From Mycetocola_A sp015752285 (lineage in GTDB: Bacteria; Actinomycetota; Actinomycetes; Actinomycetales; Microbacteriaceae), in contig NZ_JADOUY010000001.1 in NCBI RefSeq assembly GCF_015752285.1, positions 372,001-436,000 on the forward strand: a DNA stretch of 64,000 bases, in the 5' to 3' direction. Below the pieces are notes generated by a model. It was given only the letters and a program-made list of their open reading frames with translations, did not search any database and was not told where the DNA came from. Position numbers and translations under genes: made by a program. This document shows positions 14,870 to 25,612 of this stretch, piece by piece (the stretch's first letter is position 1; each line of letters begins with the position of its first letter).

Positions 14870-16237
14870 GTGGGATTCTGGGGGGAAGCACGGGGCTCGA
14901 TGTCACGTCGTGTCTCTCCTCTTCTGCATGCCTTCGGGGGCGCAGCAACGGCCCTCGCGGTCGGGGCCGCCGCAGTCGGTTTCGTGACCGATGTCGGTCT
15001 GCCTGACACCCCGTTCTCCGGCGTCGTCTCGCTCGAGCCTGTTCCGTTGGATGGTCAGGATTTCGCGGCGCAGTTCGCCGATCGCATTCCGACGGCGGCC
15101 GACGTTCTGCACACGCTCACTCCGCTGCAGGTGGCGGCCCTGTGGCGCGACCTTCCTGATTCGTTCGTCGACCGTCTCATCGACGAACGACCGGATGCCG
15201 TCGGCAACCTCGAAGGGGCCGACTACGCGGACCGCGACCGGGCGAACGTGTACCGGCTGGCCATCGTGCAGGAACAGGCCCAGGATGCCCAGCAGGAGGC
15301 ACTGTCTCGGTTCCGGTCGGTGGTGTCGCAGGCGGCGGCCGCGATCCAGCTGGCCGAAGCAGAGGCGAGGGTCGCAGCGATCGACACCCTGGTCGACGTT
15401 CTCGATGACCGCCACCGGGCTCCCAGCTCGCCCGACCGTTTTCTGATCAGCCTCGACGACTCCGTCGACGGTCCGCCGCTGGCCGCCATCGCCGTCGGCG
15501 ACCTCGACGTCGCCCTCTACTCGACCTTCTTCGTTCCGGGCATGAACAGCAGCCTGCTCGAAGCGGAGGACTACCTCCGCGGGGTCACCCGCATCCAGCA
15601 GGCATCGGAAGACAGCGCTGCAGTGTTGTGGCTCGGCTACGAGAGCCCCGGACCGGTCGAGACGGTGTCGACCCTGCGGGCAGAGGCCGGGGCCGTGCGG
15701 CTGGCCGCAGCTCTCGAGGGCTACGACTCCTACCGCGATACCGTCGGGCTGCCATCGGAGCTTTCAGTCCTGGCCCACTCCTACGGTTCGACGACCGCAG
15801 CGATCGCCCTGTCGTCAGGGAACTACGGAGTGAGTTCGTTCGTGATGATCGGGTCGGCCGGGGTGCCCGCCGATATCGAACTGGACGACCTGCAGGTGCG
15901 CCCCGACCGGGTGTACGCGTCCGAGGCGATGGCCGACGTGATGGCGGGCAAGGGCCAGTTCTGGTCTGGCCGGGTCAATCCGGCATCCGTCGACTGGGGC
16001 GCCCAGCTCTTCGGAAGCAACGGAGCGACGCTCGACGACGGCACGGTGCTCGCTGCCGTCACCGCCCACGATGTCGTCGGGCCGGACACGGACGCCGATC
16101 ACGACAAGTATCTGGGCGATGGAACCGAGAGCCTCTACGACATCCGGATGATCGTCACCGGCCAGCGGCATGAGATCACTCCCGGCGGCAGGACCCCGTC
16201 GACGGATGCCCCTATCCTCGCCGACGGTGCGAAGTAA
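14870..16237 (+). CDS. secreted alpha/beta hydrolase, DUF1023 type
   Basis: 455 aa from GTG 14870 (AGGAA site); an ATG at 14900 (MSRRVSPLLHAFGG) would give 445 aa and also has a purine-rich upstream run. The N-terminus has a signal-like hydrophobic segment (AATALAVGAAAVGF). A helical region (about 90-180) precedes the hydrolase domain, whose nucleophile elbow is VLAHSYGSTT; a late HDVVGPD supplies a possible catalytic His. The family is common in actinobacteria with unknown substrates. It is divergent from pheA. Confidence 0.8.
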   Translation: MGFWGEARGSMSRRVSPLLHAFGGAATALAVGAAAVGFVTDVGLPDTPFSGVVSLEPVPLDGQDFAAQFADRIPTAADVLHTLTPLQVAALWRDLPDSFVDRLIDERPDAVGNLEGADYADRDRANVYRLAIVQEQAQDAQQEALSRFRSVVSQAAAAIQLAEAEARVAAIDTLVDVLDDRHRAPSSPDRFLISLDDSVDGPPLAAIAVGDLDVALYSTFFVPGMNSSLLEAEDYLRGVTRIQQASEDSAAVLWLGYESPGPVETVSTLRAEAGAVRLAAALEGYDSYRDTVGLPSELSVLAHSYGSTTAAIALSSGNYGVSSFVMIGSAGVPADIELDDLQVRPDRVYASEAMADVMAGKGQFWSGRVNPASVDWGAQLFGSNGATLDDGTVLAAVTAHDVVGPDTDADHDKYLGDGTESLYDIRMIVTGQRHEITPGGRTPSTDAPILADGAK

Positions 16238-16278
16238 ATCCCTGACAGACGACAGTGGCTTGATGCCACAATGGGGGC

Positions 16279-17898
<1,620 letters not shown>

Positions 17899-17900
17899 CG

Positions 17901-18581
17901 CTATAACCCGAGTTTCGTGAGCTCCTCGTCCATGCGTTCCGTCATGGCCGCGTACCCGGCGTCGTTGGGGTGGAGGCCGTCGCCGGCCATCCATTCCGGA
18001 TGCCCTTCGATCCAGCGGGAGGCGCCGGCGATGTAATCCGCGCCGACTCCACCGGCGGCATCCTTCACCCACGAGATGATCGTGTCGACGGATTCCGGGC
18101 GTTCGTCGGTGTACCAGAACGGCTCGACGACGACGAGCCGCGCATCGGGGAGTTCTGCCGCGAGGGTATCGAGGTCGTCTGAGATCGCCGCCTCGATCTC
18201 GGCGGCCCGCCCCGGCATCGAGAAGTTGTCGTTGAGGCCCATGGTCACGAACACGATGTCCGGGTCGGTGTCGATGACCCGGCTGATGAGATCGTCGTGG
18301 ATTCCGGCACGGTTGTTCACGAAGCCGAGACCGTTCACGCTCGGGTTGAACTCGGCCCAGCCGCGGTCGAGACAGATGCGCGTCGACCAGCGCTCGGCCG
18401 GGTCGCTCGCCCCGGTTCCGAGCGTGTACGAATCGCCGTAGAAGGCGACGACCGGTTGATCCGATGACGTCGGGTCGACTCCGTCAGGCACCTGCCCGGC
18501 CGACGCGCAGCCGGCCAGTGCGGTGACGCCGAGGAGGACCCCGATCGTCGCGAGGAGTCGTGTCGTTGTCGTCGAGGTCAC
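17901..18581 (-). CDS. SGNH/GDSL-hydrolase lipoprotein
   Basis: 226 aa from GTG 18581. A signal peptide ends in the lipobox ALAGC, so the protein is predicted to be membrane-anchored outside. GDSL block I is VVAFYGDSYTLGTG with nucleophile Ser; the oxyanion Gly is in VNGLGF, the Asn in MGLNDNF, and the catalytic Asp/His in GDGLHPNDAGY. Likely an extracytoplasmic esterase or deacetylase. A longer reading from upstream would add a non-signal, Arg-rich stretch and is less likely. It follows another lipoprotein gene by 41 nt. Confidence 0.85.
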   Translation of the reverse strand: MTSTTTTRLLATIGVLLGVTALAGCASAGQVPDGVDPTSSDQPVVAFYGDSYTLGTGASDPAERWSTRICLDRGWAEFNPSVNGLGFVNNRAGIHDDLISRVIDTDPDIVFVTMGLNDNFSMPGRAAEIEAAISDDLDTLAAELPDARLVVVEPFWYTDERPESVDTIISWVKDAAGGVGADYIAGASRWIEGHPEWMAGDGLHPNDAGYAAMTERMDEELTKLGL

Positions 18582-18622
18582 GGGAGTTCTTCGTCGCCCT
18601 TCCTCTCGCGGATTGGCGAGAA

Positions 18623-19543
18623 TTATGCGGGAACGCTCCAGAACCACGCTGTGCCACCCGGGTGCTCATCGGTGAGAACCGTGTCGAGGTCCCGGTAGTC
18701 GCCATCGAGGTTGTGGCTCGCGAAGGCGATCTCGGTGACACCGTCGACGACCGTCACGCTCGACACGAGCATCACGTGATCGGGCATGTCGTTGAGATTC
18801 CAGTCGAACATGCCGATGTCGCCGACCTTGACCTGGTCGCGCTGGTCGAGGCTGAGCCGCGTGACATCGGGGCCGGTGTCGCTGGCGAACCAATTGTTCA
18901 TCGCCGGAACGTAGCCCCAGGCCGGGCTCCAGTCTGCCGCAGCGTTCTTGTTGAACCAGGTCGCGTTCTGCGACCAGCCCCGCTGGATCAGTGTCTGGCT
19001 CACGAAGTTCGCGCAGTCACCTCCGACGGAGTTGAGGTTGCCCCACTCGGCCTCGTTGTAGTTCTCCCAGTGTGCGAGGGCGTACTGCATTTGCGCGTCG
19101 ACGCCGGACACGACCGCATACGTGTATGTGAGCGGGGCGGCCTGGGACACGTCTTCATCACCGGCCGAAACGACGATGTCGGCGTCCGCGGGCTGGAAGT
19201 CGAGCGCGGCAGGAGCGGTCGCGGTCACCGTGCCGTCATCAGTGACGGTGACGTCAGTGGCCGGGGCGTCACCGACGGTGACCTCAGTCACATCCGCCAG
19301 TCCGGTTCCCGTGATCGTGAGTACAGTGCCGCCGGTGACCGACCCTGACGCCGGAGAGACCGAGGAAGCGGAACTCACCACCTCGGGCGTGGAGGTCGCT
19401 GTCGGTTGCGCGCGGGTCGATGTCGGTTCTGCCGGCACGGCGCACCCGGTCCACAACAGCGCGGAAGCGACGACCACCACTACGGCTGAGAGCCGACGCG
19501 TCGCAACGCGCTCGCTGGGGCGCCTGCTTGCGGTGCTCGACAT
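18623..19543 (-). CDS. lipoprotein with IPT/TIG domain and C-terminal amidase-like domain
   Basis: 306 aa from ATG 19543 (AAGGG site). Signal peptide with lipobox LLWTGC. A Ser/Thr-rich stretch leads to an IPT/TIG immunoglobulin-like domain (VSPASGSVTGGTVLTITGTG). The C-terminal ~160 residues carry the Amidase_6 signature: YNEAEWGNLNSVGGDCANFV, with the catalytic Cys in DCANFVSQ, and HVMLVSS for the His. Probably a cell-surface peptidase or amidase acting on peptidoglycan or another glycopeptide. It is divergent from the cellobiose operon. Confidence 0.8.
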   Translation of the reverse strand: MSSTASRRPSERVATRRLSAVVVVVASALLWTGCAVPAEPTSTRAQPTATSTPEVVSSASSVSPASGSVTGGTVLTITGTGLADVTEVTVGDAPATDVTVTDDGTVTATAPAALDFQPADADIVVSAGDEDVSQAAPLTYTYAVVSGVDAQMQYALAHWENYNEAEWGNLNSVGGDCANFVSQTLIQRGWSQNATWFNKNAAADWSPAWGYVPAMNNWFASDTGPDVTRLSLDQRDQVKVGDIGMFDWNLNDMPDHVMLVSSVTVVDGVTEIAFASHNLDGDYRDLDTVLTDEHPGGTAWFWSVPA

Positions 19544-19613
19544 GGTGGCCCTTCGATGTAGCGGGGAATCCTCCATGGTAGATCACAGTGGTGAACAGTT
19601 TCTGATGACGCGC

Positions 19614-19643
19614 TTGACAACATGCCCTTTCACCACGTAGCTT
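19614..19643 (+). promoter_or_regulatory. promoter of the cellobiose/beta-glucoside operon
   Basis: -35 TTGACA (19614-19619) and -10 TAGCTT (19638-19643), spacer 18 bp. Predicted start near 19650, immediately upstream of the two operators. Confidence 0.7.
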
Positions 19644-19656
19644 GTCCACTAATTCG

Positions 19657-19694
19657 TGAGAGCGCTCTCATGCTTCGAAATGAGAGCGCTCTCA
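19657..19694. promoter_or_regulatory. double CebR-type operator
   Basis: The perfect 14-bp palindrome TGAGAGCGCTCTCA occurs twice, at 19657-19670 and 19681-19694, centres 24 bp apart. It differs from the known Streptomyces CebR box (TGGGAGCGCTCCCA) by one symmetrical change. Placed just after the predicted start site, it would block transcription when bound. The CebR-like gene at 24600 is the obvious binder. Confidence 0.85.
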
Positions 19695-19735
19695 CGAAGC
19701 CACCGCACCGTCCACGCACACACAAAGGAGTGACC

Positions 19736-21055
19736 GTGAACCTCTCACGCCGCACCAAGCTCGCGACCGGCATCGCCGGCGCTGCAGCTTTTGCCCTCCT
19801 CGCCACCGGATGCGCCTCAGAAGGCGCCAGCTCCTCCGGAGACGAGAAGATCGAACTCTCGATCACCACGTTCGGAACCTTCGGCTACGACGACCTCTAC
19901 AAGGAGTACGAGAAGGCCAACCCGAACATCACGATCAAGGCCGACAACATCGACACGGGTGGAAACGCCCGCACCGATGCCTTCACCAAGATCTCAGCCG
20001 GCTCAGGCCTCACCGACGTCGTCGCCATCGAAGAAGGATGGCTCGGACAAATCATGGAGGTCTCCGACCAGTTCGTCGACCTCAACGAGTACGGCGCAGA
20101 AGATGTGAAGGACAACTGGGTTCCCTGGAAGTACGAGCAGGGAACAGACGCGGACGGGCGCGTCATCGGATTCGGCACGGACATCGGCCCGCAGGGTCTC
20201 TGCTACAACGGCAAGCTCTTCGAAGCAGCCGGCCTGCCGAGCGACCGCGAGTCGGTCGCCGAACTCTTCGGCGGAGACGATGCGAGCTGGGAAACCTACT
20301 TCGAGCTCGGCGAGCAGTACAAGGAAGCCACGGGCAAGGCCTGGTACGACCACTCCGGCTTCGTCTGGAACTCCATGGTCAACCAGATGGACGAAGGCTA
20401 TTACACCAAAGACGGCGAGCTGAACGTCGAGGGCAACACCGAAATGCGTGAGCGCTTCGACCAGCTCGCAGCAGGAACCGCCGCAGGCCTCTCCGCCAAC
20501 CAGACGGCATGGGACTGGGGCAAGGGCAAGGCCTTTGTCGATGGATCCTTCGCCACCTTCGTCTGCCCGGGCTGGATGCTGGGAACCATCAAGGGATCCC
20601 TCGAGTCCGGCGGAGGCGACGCTTCCACCGGCTGGGACTTCGCCGATGTCTTCCCCGGCGGCGCATCCAACTGGGGTGGTGCCTTCCTCTCGGTGCCGAC
20701 CACGTCGGAGCACCCGGAAGAGGCAGCGGCTCTGGCCAAGTGGCTGACCGACCCCGAGCAGCAGATCAAGCAGTCTGCAGCAGCCGGCAACTTCCCGAGC
20801 ACGCTCGACGCGCAGAAGAAGCTCGCAGAAGATGCAACACCGAACGAACTGTTCAACAACGCCCCGACCGGAGCGATCCTCGCTTCCCGCGCCGAAGGCG
20901 TCGTCGCCCAGTTCAAGGGACCGCACGACTCGCTCATCCAGGAGAACGTCTTCGGCCCCGCGCTGAAGAGCCTCGACACCGGCAAGACGAAGAGCGCTGA
21001 CAAGGCCTGGGAGCAGGCCATCCAGCTCCTCAACGACCTGGTCGTCAACAACTAG
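19736..21055 (+). CDS. cebE: cellobiose/beta-glucoside ABC transporter substrate-binding lipoprotein (CebE-like)
   Basis: 439 aa, GTG start with an AAAGGAG site. Signal peptide with lipobox LLATGC. The rest is a family 1 extracellular solute-binding fold (ELSITTFGTFGYDDLYKEYE, a GWLGQIME hinge region, and an aromatic-rich C-terminal lobe). It captures the sugar outside and delivers it to the two permeases that follow. No ATPase gene is in the operon; as in the Streptomyces ceb system, a shared MsiK-type ATPase elsewhere probably powers it. Substrate is inferred from the adjacent GH1 enzyme and CebR boxes. Confidence 0.88.
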   Translation: MNLSRRTKLATGIAGAAAFALLATGCASEGASSSGDEKIELSITTFGTFGYDDLYKEYEKANPNITIKADNIDTGGNARTDAFTKISAGSGLTDVVAIEEGWLGQIMEVSDQFVDLNEYGAEDVKDNWVPWKYEQGTDADGRVIGFGTDIGPQGLCYNGKLFEAAGLPSDRESVAELFGGDDASWETYFELGEQYKEATGKAWYDHSGFVWNSMVNQMDEGYYTKDGELNVEGNTEMRERFDQLAAGTAAGLSANQTAWDWGKGKAFVDGSFATFVCPGWMLGTIKGSLESGGGDASTGWDFADVFPGGASNWGGAFLSVPTTSEHPEEAAALAKWLTDPEQQIKQSAAAGNFPSTLDAQKKLAEDATPNELFNNAPTGAILASRAEGVVAQFKGPHDSLIQENVFGPALKSLDTGKTKSADKAWEQAIQLLNDLVVNN

Positions 21056-21068
21056 GAAAACCAACCGT

Positions 21069-21098
21069 GAGGCCCCCGGGCGAGATCCCGGGGGCCTC
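21069..21098. terminator. intra-operon stem-loop after cebE
   Basis: GAGGCCCCCGGG and CCCGGGGGCCTC form a perfect 12-bp GC stem with loop CGAGAT. No T run follows, so it may act as an attenuator or as a 3' stabiliser that keeps binding-protein mRNA in excess over permease mRNA. Confidence 0.7.
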
Positions 21099-21115
21099 CA
21101 CCTGGACGTGAGCAC

Positions 21116-22267
21116 ATGACAAGCACACTGAACAGGCCGCCGGTCGAGAGCCCATCTCCCCGCACCCCCCGAACGACAGCCAAGGCTCCGATCCCACTGA
21201 AGCATCGCTTGAGTGCATTCGACTACAAGGCCTCGCCCTACTTCTACGTCGCCCCCTTCTTCATCCTTTTCGCCATCGTCGGGCTCTTCCCCCTCGTCTA
21301 CACCTTTGTCGTCTCCCTCTATGACTGGCACACGCTCAAGGGTCAGGGCGAGTTCGTCGGCCTGGCCAACTTCACGGCAGTCCTTGGCGACCGGTACTTC
21401 TGGAACTCGCTGTTCAACACGGTCAGCATCTTCTTCCTCTCGACCATCCCGCAGCTCATCGCCGCTGTCGTCATCGCTGCCGTCCTCGACCAGAACCTGC
21501 GAGCTAGGACGTTCTGGCGCATGAGCATCCTTTTGCCATACGTCGTCACGCCCGTCGCGGTCGCCATGATTTTCTCGAACGTGTTCGGGGAGGACTACGG
21601 CCTCATCAACAACATCCTCGAGAGCTTCGGCATCGACCCGATCATGTGGCGCAACGAGACGCTGCCGAGCCACATCGCTATCGCGACCATGGTCAACTGG
21701 CGCTGGACCGGGTACAACGCCCTCATCCTTCTGGCAGCGATGCAATCGGTGCCCCGCGACATCCACGAATCTGCCGCCCTCGACGGCGCAGGCGCAACTC
21801 GCCGGTTCTTCAGCATCACGCTCCCGTCGATCCGCCCGACGATGATTTTCGTCATCATCACGGCAACGATCGGCGGACTGCAGATCTTCACCGAGCCGCG
21901 ACTGTTCGACCCGGTGACCGCGGGTGGATCGCAGCGCCAGTTCCAGACGACGGTGCTGTACCTGTGGGAGATGGCGTTCTTCCGCCAGAACTTCGGCAAA
22001 GCGTCAGCCATCGCCTGGCTGTTGTTCCTTCTCATCGTGGCCTTCGGGCTGATCAACTTCCTGCTCTCCCGGAGCATCGCCACAGCGGAAGGTCGAGGGG
22101 CGAAGGCCCGCTCGCAGCGCCGCCTGCTCAGGATGCGGCAGCGCGAAGCGCGGGACGGCCTGCGTGCCGGCACCGCGGCATCCGTTCTCACCGAAACGGT
22201 CCCCCTTCCCGGACCGACCGATCCACCAGCGCCGACCGAATCGACAGAAGAAAGGAGCACCCGATGA
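21116..22267 (+). CDS. cebF: sugar ABC transporter permease (CebF-like)
   Basis: 383 aa. Six predicted membrane helices: the first after YKASPYFYVAPFFILFAIVG, the last near AIAWLLFLLIVAFGLINFLL. The EAA loop contacting the ATPase is ESAALDGAGATRRFFSITLP. The C-terminal ~60 residues form an unusually long charged cytoplasmic tail (RRLLRMRQREARDGLRAG). The MalF-type partner of the next gene. The stop overlaps the next start. Confidence 0.9.
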   Translation: MTSTLNRPPVESPSPRTPRTTAKAPIPLKHRLSAFDYKASPYFYVAPFFILFAIVGLFPLVYTFVVSLYDWHTLKGQGEFVGLANFTAVLGDRYFWNSLFNTVSIFFLSTIPQLIAAVVIAAVLDQNLRARTFWRMSILLPYVVTPVAVAMIFSNVFGEDYGLINNILESFGIDPIMWRNETLPSHIAIATMVNWRWTGYNALILLAAMQSVPRDIHESAALDGAGATRRFFSITLPSIRPTMIFVIITATIGGLQIFTEPRLFDPVTAGGSQRQFQTTVLYLWEMAFFRQNFGKASAIAWLLFLLIVAFGLINFLLSRSIATAEGRGAKARSQRRLLRMRQREARDGLRAGTAASVLTETVPLPGPTDPPAPTESTEERSTR

Positions 22268-23160
22268 GCGCGAACACCCTCACCCGTCCGACGGAGACTC
22301 CCGAGAGCCTCCCGACTCGGCGCAAGGCGAAGTTCTTCGGTATCGACAAGCGGCCGGGCTGGCTGACCTACTCACTGCTCGGCGTCTTCTTCCTCTGTTC
22401 TGCCTACCCGTTGTGGTGGTCCTTCGTCATGGGAACGCGCGACAACGCGGCATTCGGGTCGACCTGGCCGCCGCTTCTTCCAGGAGGCAACTTCTGGAAG
22501 AACGTGGGTGAGGTCTTCGATACCGTTCCGTTCTGGCTCGCGCTCGGCAACAGCCTGCTCATCTCGAGCATCATCACCGTCTCGGTCATCACGTTCTCGA
22601 CCCTGGCCGGCTACGCGTTCGCGAAGCTCCGCTTCAAGGGCCGCGACGGACTGATGATCTTCGTCATCGCCACGATGGCGATCCCCACCCAGCTCGGCAT
22701 CATCCCGCTCTTTATGGTGATGCGCACTCTTGGCTGGACCGGAGAGATCGGCGCCGTCATCATTCCGACGCTCGTCACCGCATTCGGTGTGTTCTTCATG
22801 CGCCAGTACCTCGTCGACGTCATTCCCGACGAACTGATCGAGGCAGCTCGCATGGACGGCGCGAGCATGATCTCGACGTTCTGGCACGTCGCGGTTCCTG
22901 CCGCTCGCCCTGCCATGGCGATCCTCGGCCTGTTCACGTTCATGACGGCGTGGACCGACTTCCTCTGGCCCCTGCTGGTGCTCAACGCCGGCAACCCCAC
23001 GCTGCAGACGGCTCTCAGCCAATTGCAGTCAGCACGGTACGTCGATTACTCGATCGTGCTCGCTGGGGCCATCATGGCAACACTCCCCCTGCTCGTCCTC
23101 TTCATCGTGGCAGGCAAACAACTCATCTCAGGCATCATGCAAGGAGCAGTGAAGGGCTAA
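22264..23160 (+). CDS. cebG: sugar ABC transporter permease (CebG-like)
   Basis: 298 aa, ATG overlapping the cebF stop (ATGA) with AAGGAG upstream. Six membrane helices; EAA loop IEAARMDGASMISTFWHVAV followed by PAARPAMAIL. MalG-type second permease subunit. Its stop overlaps the GH1 start (TAATG), so import and hydrolysis genes are tightly coupled. Confidence 0.92.
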   Translation: MSANTLTRPTETPESLPTRRKAKFFGIDKRPGWLTYSLLGVFFLCSAYPLWWSFVMGTRDNAAFGSTWPPLLPGGNFWKNVGEVFDTVPFWLALGNSLLISSIITVSVITFSTLAGYAFAKLRFKGRDGLMIFVIATMAIPTQLGIIPLFMVMRTLGWTGEIGAVIIPTLVTAFGVFFMRQYLVDVIPDELIEAARMDGASMISTFWHVAVPAARPAMAILGLFTFMTAWTDFLWPLLVLNAGNPTLQTALSQLQSARYVDYSIVLAGAIMATLPLLVLFIVAGKQLISGIMQGAVKG

Positions 23161-24569
23161 TGACGTTCAACTTTCCCCCCACATTCATCTGGGGGTCGGC
23201 TACCGCTGCGGCCCAGGTCGAAGGCGCAGCTCACGAAGACGGTAAGGAAGACTCGATCTGGGATGCTTTCGCTCGCGTTCCCGGTGCGATCGCGAACGGC
23301 GAGAACCTCGATGTCGCCGTCGACCACTACCACCGTTACCGCGACGACGTCGCACTGATGAAGAAACTCGGACTCGATTCCTACCGGTTCTCGACGAGCT
23401 GGGCGCGCATCGTTCCCGGTGACCGCGAACCCAACGCCGCAGGACTCGACTTCTACTCGCGTCTCGTCGACGAACTCCTCGCCGCAGGCATCCTGCCATG
23501 GCTGACCCTGTACCACTGGGACCTGCCGCAGGCGCTCGAGGAGAAGGGCGGCTGGGCCAACCGCGACACCGCGCTCCGCTTCGCCGACTATGCCGAAACC
23601 GTCTACGGCACGCTCGGCGACCGGGTGCAGAACTGGACGACGTTCAACGAACCGTTCTGCTCGTCGCTGCTCGGCTACGCTGCAGGCGTCCACGCACCAG
23701 GTCGGCAGGATCCCGTTGCGGCCGTCGCGGCCATCCACCACCAGCATCTCGGGCACGGTCTCGCCGTGAACCGGTTGCGTGAGCTCGGTGCAGAACAGAT
23801 CGGCATCACGCTCAACCTGTCGAACGCGATCCCGCTCGATGAGAACGACCCGGTCGACGTCGAAGCAGCCCGCCGGTTCGACGTGCTGCAGAACCGGGTG
23901 TTCCTCGACCCGATCGTCACAGGCGCATACCCAGACGACACCCTGGCCGACCTGGAGCAGTTCGGCCTCCGCGAGGTCATCCAGCCGGGCGACATGGAGA
24001 TCATCGGCACGCCGATCGACTTCCTCGGTGTCAACCACTACCACGACGACCAGGTCTCCGGACATCCGGACGACAGCGGAACCGACGGTCACTCCGGCGC
24101 CACCGAGCGCAAGCTCTCGTCGTGCTGGATCGGCTCGGAGTACATCACCTTCCCGAGCAGGGGCCTGCCCCGCACGGCGATGAACTGGGAGGTCAACCCG
24201 TCAGGGCTGCACAAACTCCTCGTCAGGCTGGGGCGCGAATACCCGACCATGCCTCCGCTGTTCGTCACCGAGAACGGTTCGGCGTGGAATGACGTCGTCT
24301 CCGACGACGGCCACGTCCATGACGCCGACCGCACCCAGTACGTGGTCAACCACCTGCAGGCGGTGTCGGATGCTCTCGCCGACGGCGCGGACGTCCGCGG
24401 CTACTTCGTGTGGTCGCTTCTCGACAACTTCGAATGGTCGTGGGGCTACGACAAGCGGTTCGGCATCGTCCGGGTCGACTACGACACCCAGGAACGGATC
24501 CCGAAGGATTCCGCGCTGGCGTACGCGGAAATCATCGCCGACGCCAGGCTCGGGATTCCTGCACATTAG
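23160..24569 (+). CDS. bglC: GH1 family beta-glucosidase
   Basis: 469 aa, ATG overlapping the cebG stop. Typical GH1 start (FPPTFIWGSATAAAQVEG). Acid/base Glu in TFNEP (about residue 164) and nucleophile Glu in FVTENGS (about 371), both intact; aglycone-site Trp residues in SLLDNFEWSWGYDKRFG. No signal peptide, so it acts inside the cell on imported cellobiose or cello-oligosaccharides, giving glucose. Equivalent to BglC in the Streptomyces ceb operon. Confidence 0.95.
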   Translation: MTFNFPPTFIWGSATAAAQVEGAAHEDGKEDSIWDAFARVPGAIANGENLDVAVDHYHRYRDDVALMKKLGLDSYRFSTSWARIVPGDREPNAAGLDFYSRLVDELLAAGILPWLTLYHWDLPQALEEKGGWANRDTALRFADYAETVYGTLGDRVQNWTTFNEPFCSSLLGYAAGVHAPGRQDPVAAVAAIHHQHLGHGLAVNRLRELGAEQIGITLNLSNAIPLDENDPVDVEAARRFDVLQNRVFLDPIVTGAYPDDTLADLEQFGLREVIQPGDMEIIGTPIDFLGVNHYHDDQVSGHPDDSGTDGHSGATERKLSSCWIGSEYITFPSRGLPRTAMNWEVNPSGLHKLLVRLGREYPTMPPLFVTENGSAWNDVVSDDGHVHDADRTQYVVNHLQAVSDALADGADVRGYFVWSLLDNFEWSWGYDKRFGIVRVDYDTQERIPKDSALAYAEIIADARLGIPAH

Positions 24570-24599
24570 AGTGGTGCCATTGAGGGGAGAGTGGAGACG

Positions 24600-25610
24600 A
24601 TGACACCACAGGCCGGGTCTCCGACCCTGGAGATGGTCGCTGCACGTGCCGGCGTTTCACGGGCGACGGTATCGCGCGTCGTCAACGCCTCCCCCAAGGT
24701 CACCGCCGAGGTGGTCGCGCTCGTCAACACGGCGATCGCCGAGCTCAACTACGTGCCGAATCGCGCCGCCCGTTCGCTGGCGAGCCGCAAGACGCAGGCA
24801 ATCGCGCTCGTCGTTCCCGAATCGACGGCCAAGGTCTTCGCCGACCCGTTCTTCGCTTCGGTCGTGCAGGGCGTTGCGATCTATCTCGCAGACACGGATT
24901 ACACACTCAACCTGCTCATCGCATCCGAAACCAAGTCAGACAAGACAAGGCGATACCTGCTCGGAGGCAACGTCGACGGCGCGCTCGTCGTCTCGCACCA
25001 CTCCGGCGACCATTCGTACACACACCTGGGCCAGGCGCTGCCGATCGTCTTCGGTGGTCGCCCGATCAGTCCGGATGCGTCAGCCGGACACTACGTCGAC
25101 GTCGACAACGTGAGCGGGGCACGGCTGGCCACCCAGAGGCTCGTCGACCGCGGCTGCCGTTCGATCGCGACGATCGCCGGGCCGCAGGACATGCCGCCGG
25201 GTGTCGACCGACTCGTCGGCTGGCGGGATGCCGTCACGGCGGCCGGTCTGGACGACGGTCTCGTCGAGTATGGCGACTACTCGCCAGACGACGGGGCAGC
25301 GGCGATGCGTCGCCTGCTCGCGCGCGGGGTGCCGATCGACGGACTCTTCGCGTTCAGCGATCAGCTCGCCGCCGGTGCATACGCGGTGATCCGCGAAGCC
25401 GGTCTCTCGATCCCCGGCGACATCGCCGTTGTGGGGTACGACGACGATGCCTACGCGGCGACGGTCTCGCCGAGCCTGACCACCGTCAATCAGGCACCGG
25501 TCGAGATGGGCGCGAAGATGGCCGAGATCGTCGTTCGGCTGATCGACGGGGAGCACGTCGATCAGGCGACGATCATGCCGACGAAGCTCGTGCTGCGGGA
25601 GTCGGCCTGA
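24600..25610 (+). CDS. cebR: LacI-family repressor of the cellobiose operon (CebR-like)
   Basis: 336 aa from ATG 24600; a GTG at 24591 is possible but sits too close to the GGGGAG run. LacI helix-turn-helix at the N-terminus (TLEMVAARAGVSRATVSRVV, hinge helix NRAARSLASRK), then a periplasmic-binding-protein effector domain ending in DDDAYAATVSPSLTTVNQ. It lies 30 bp after bglC and in the same direction, so it is probably co-transcribed and negatively autoregulated through the operators at 19657-19694. Effector likely cellobiose. Confidence 0.88.
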   Translation: MTPQAGSPTLEMVAARAGVSRATVSRVVNASPKVTAEVVALVNTAIAELNYVPNRAARSLASRKTQAIALVVPESTAKVFADPFFASVVQGVAIYLADTDYTLNLLIASETKSDKTRRYLLGGNVDGALVVSHHSGDHSYTHLGQALPIVFGGRPISPDASAGHYVDVDNVSGARLATQRLVDRGCRSIATIAGPQDMPPGVDRLVGWRDAVTAAGLDDGLVEYGDYSPDDGAAAMRRLLARGVPIDGLFAFSDQLAAGAYAVIREAGLSIPGDIAVVGYDDDAYAATVSPSLTTVNQAPVEMGAKMAEIVVRLIDGEHVDQATIMPTKLVLRESA

Positions 25611-25612
25611 CC

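Noticed and set aside
20003..21766. Long minus-strand open frame opposite cebE and cebF
   Set aside because: Antisense to well-recognised transporter genes, no RBS, composition (Asp/Glu/Arg-rich without domains) typical of a GC-rich shadow frame.
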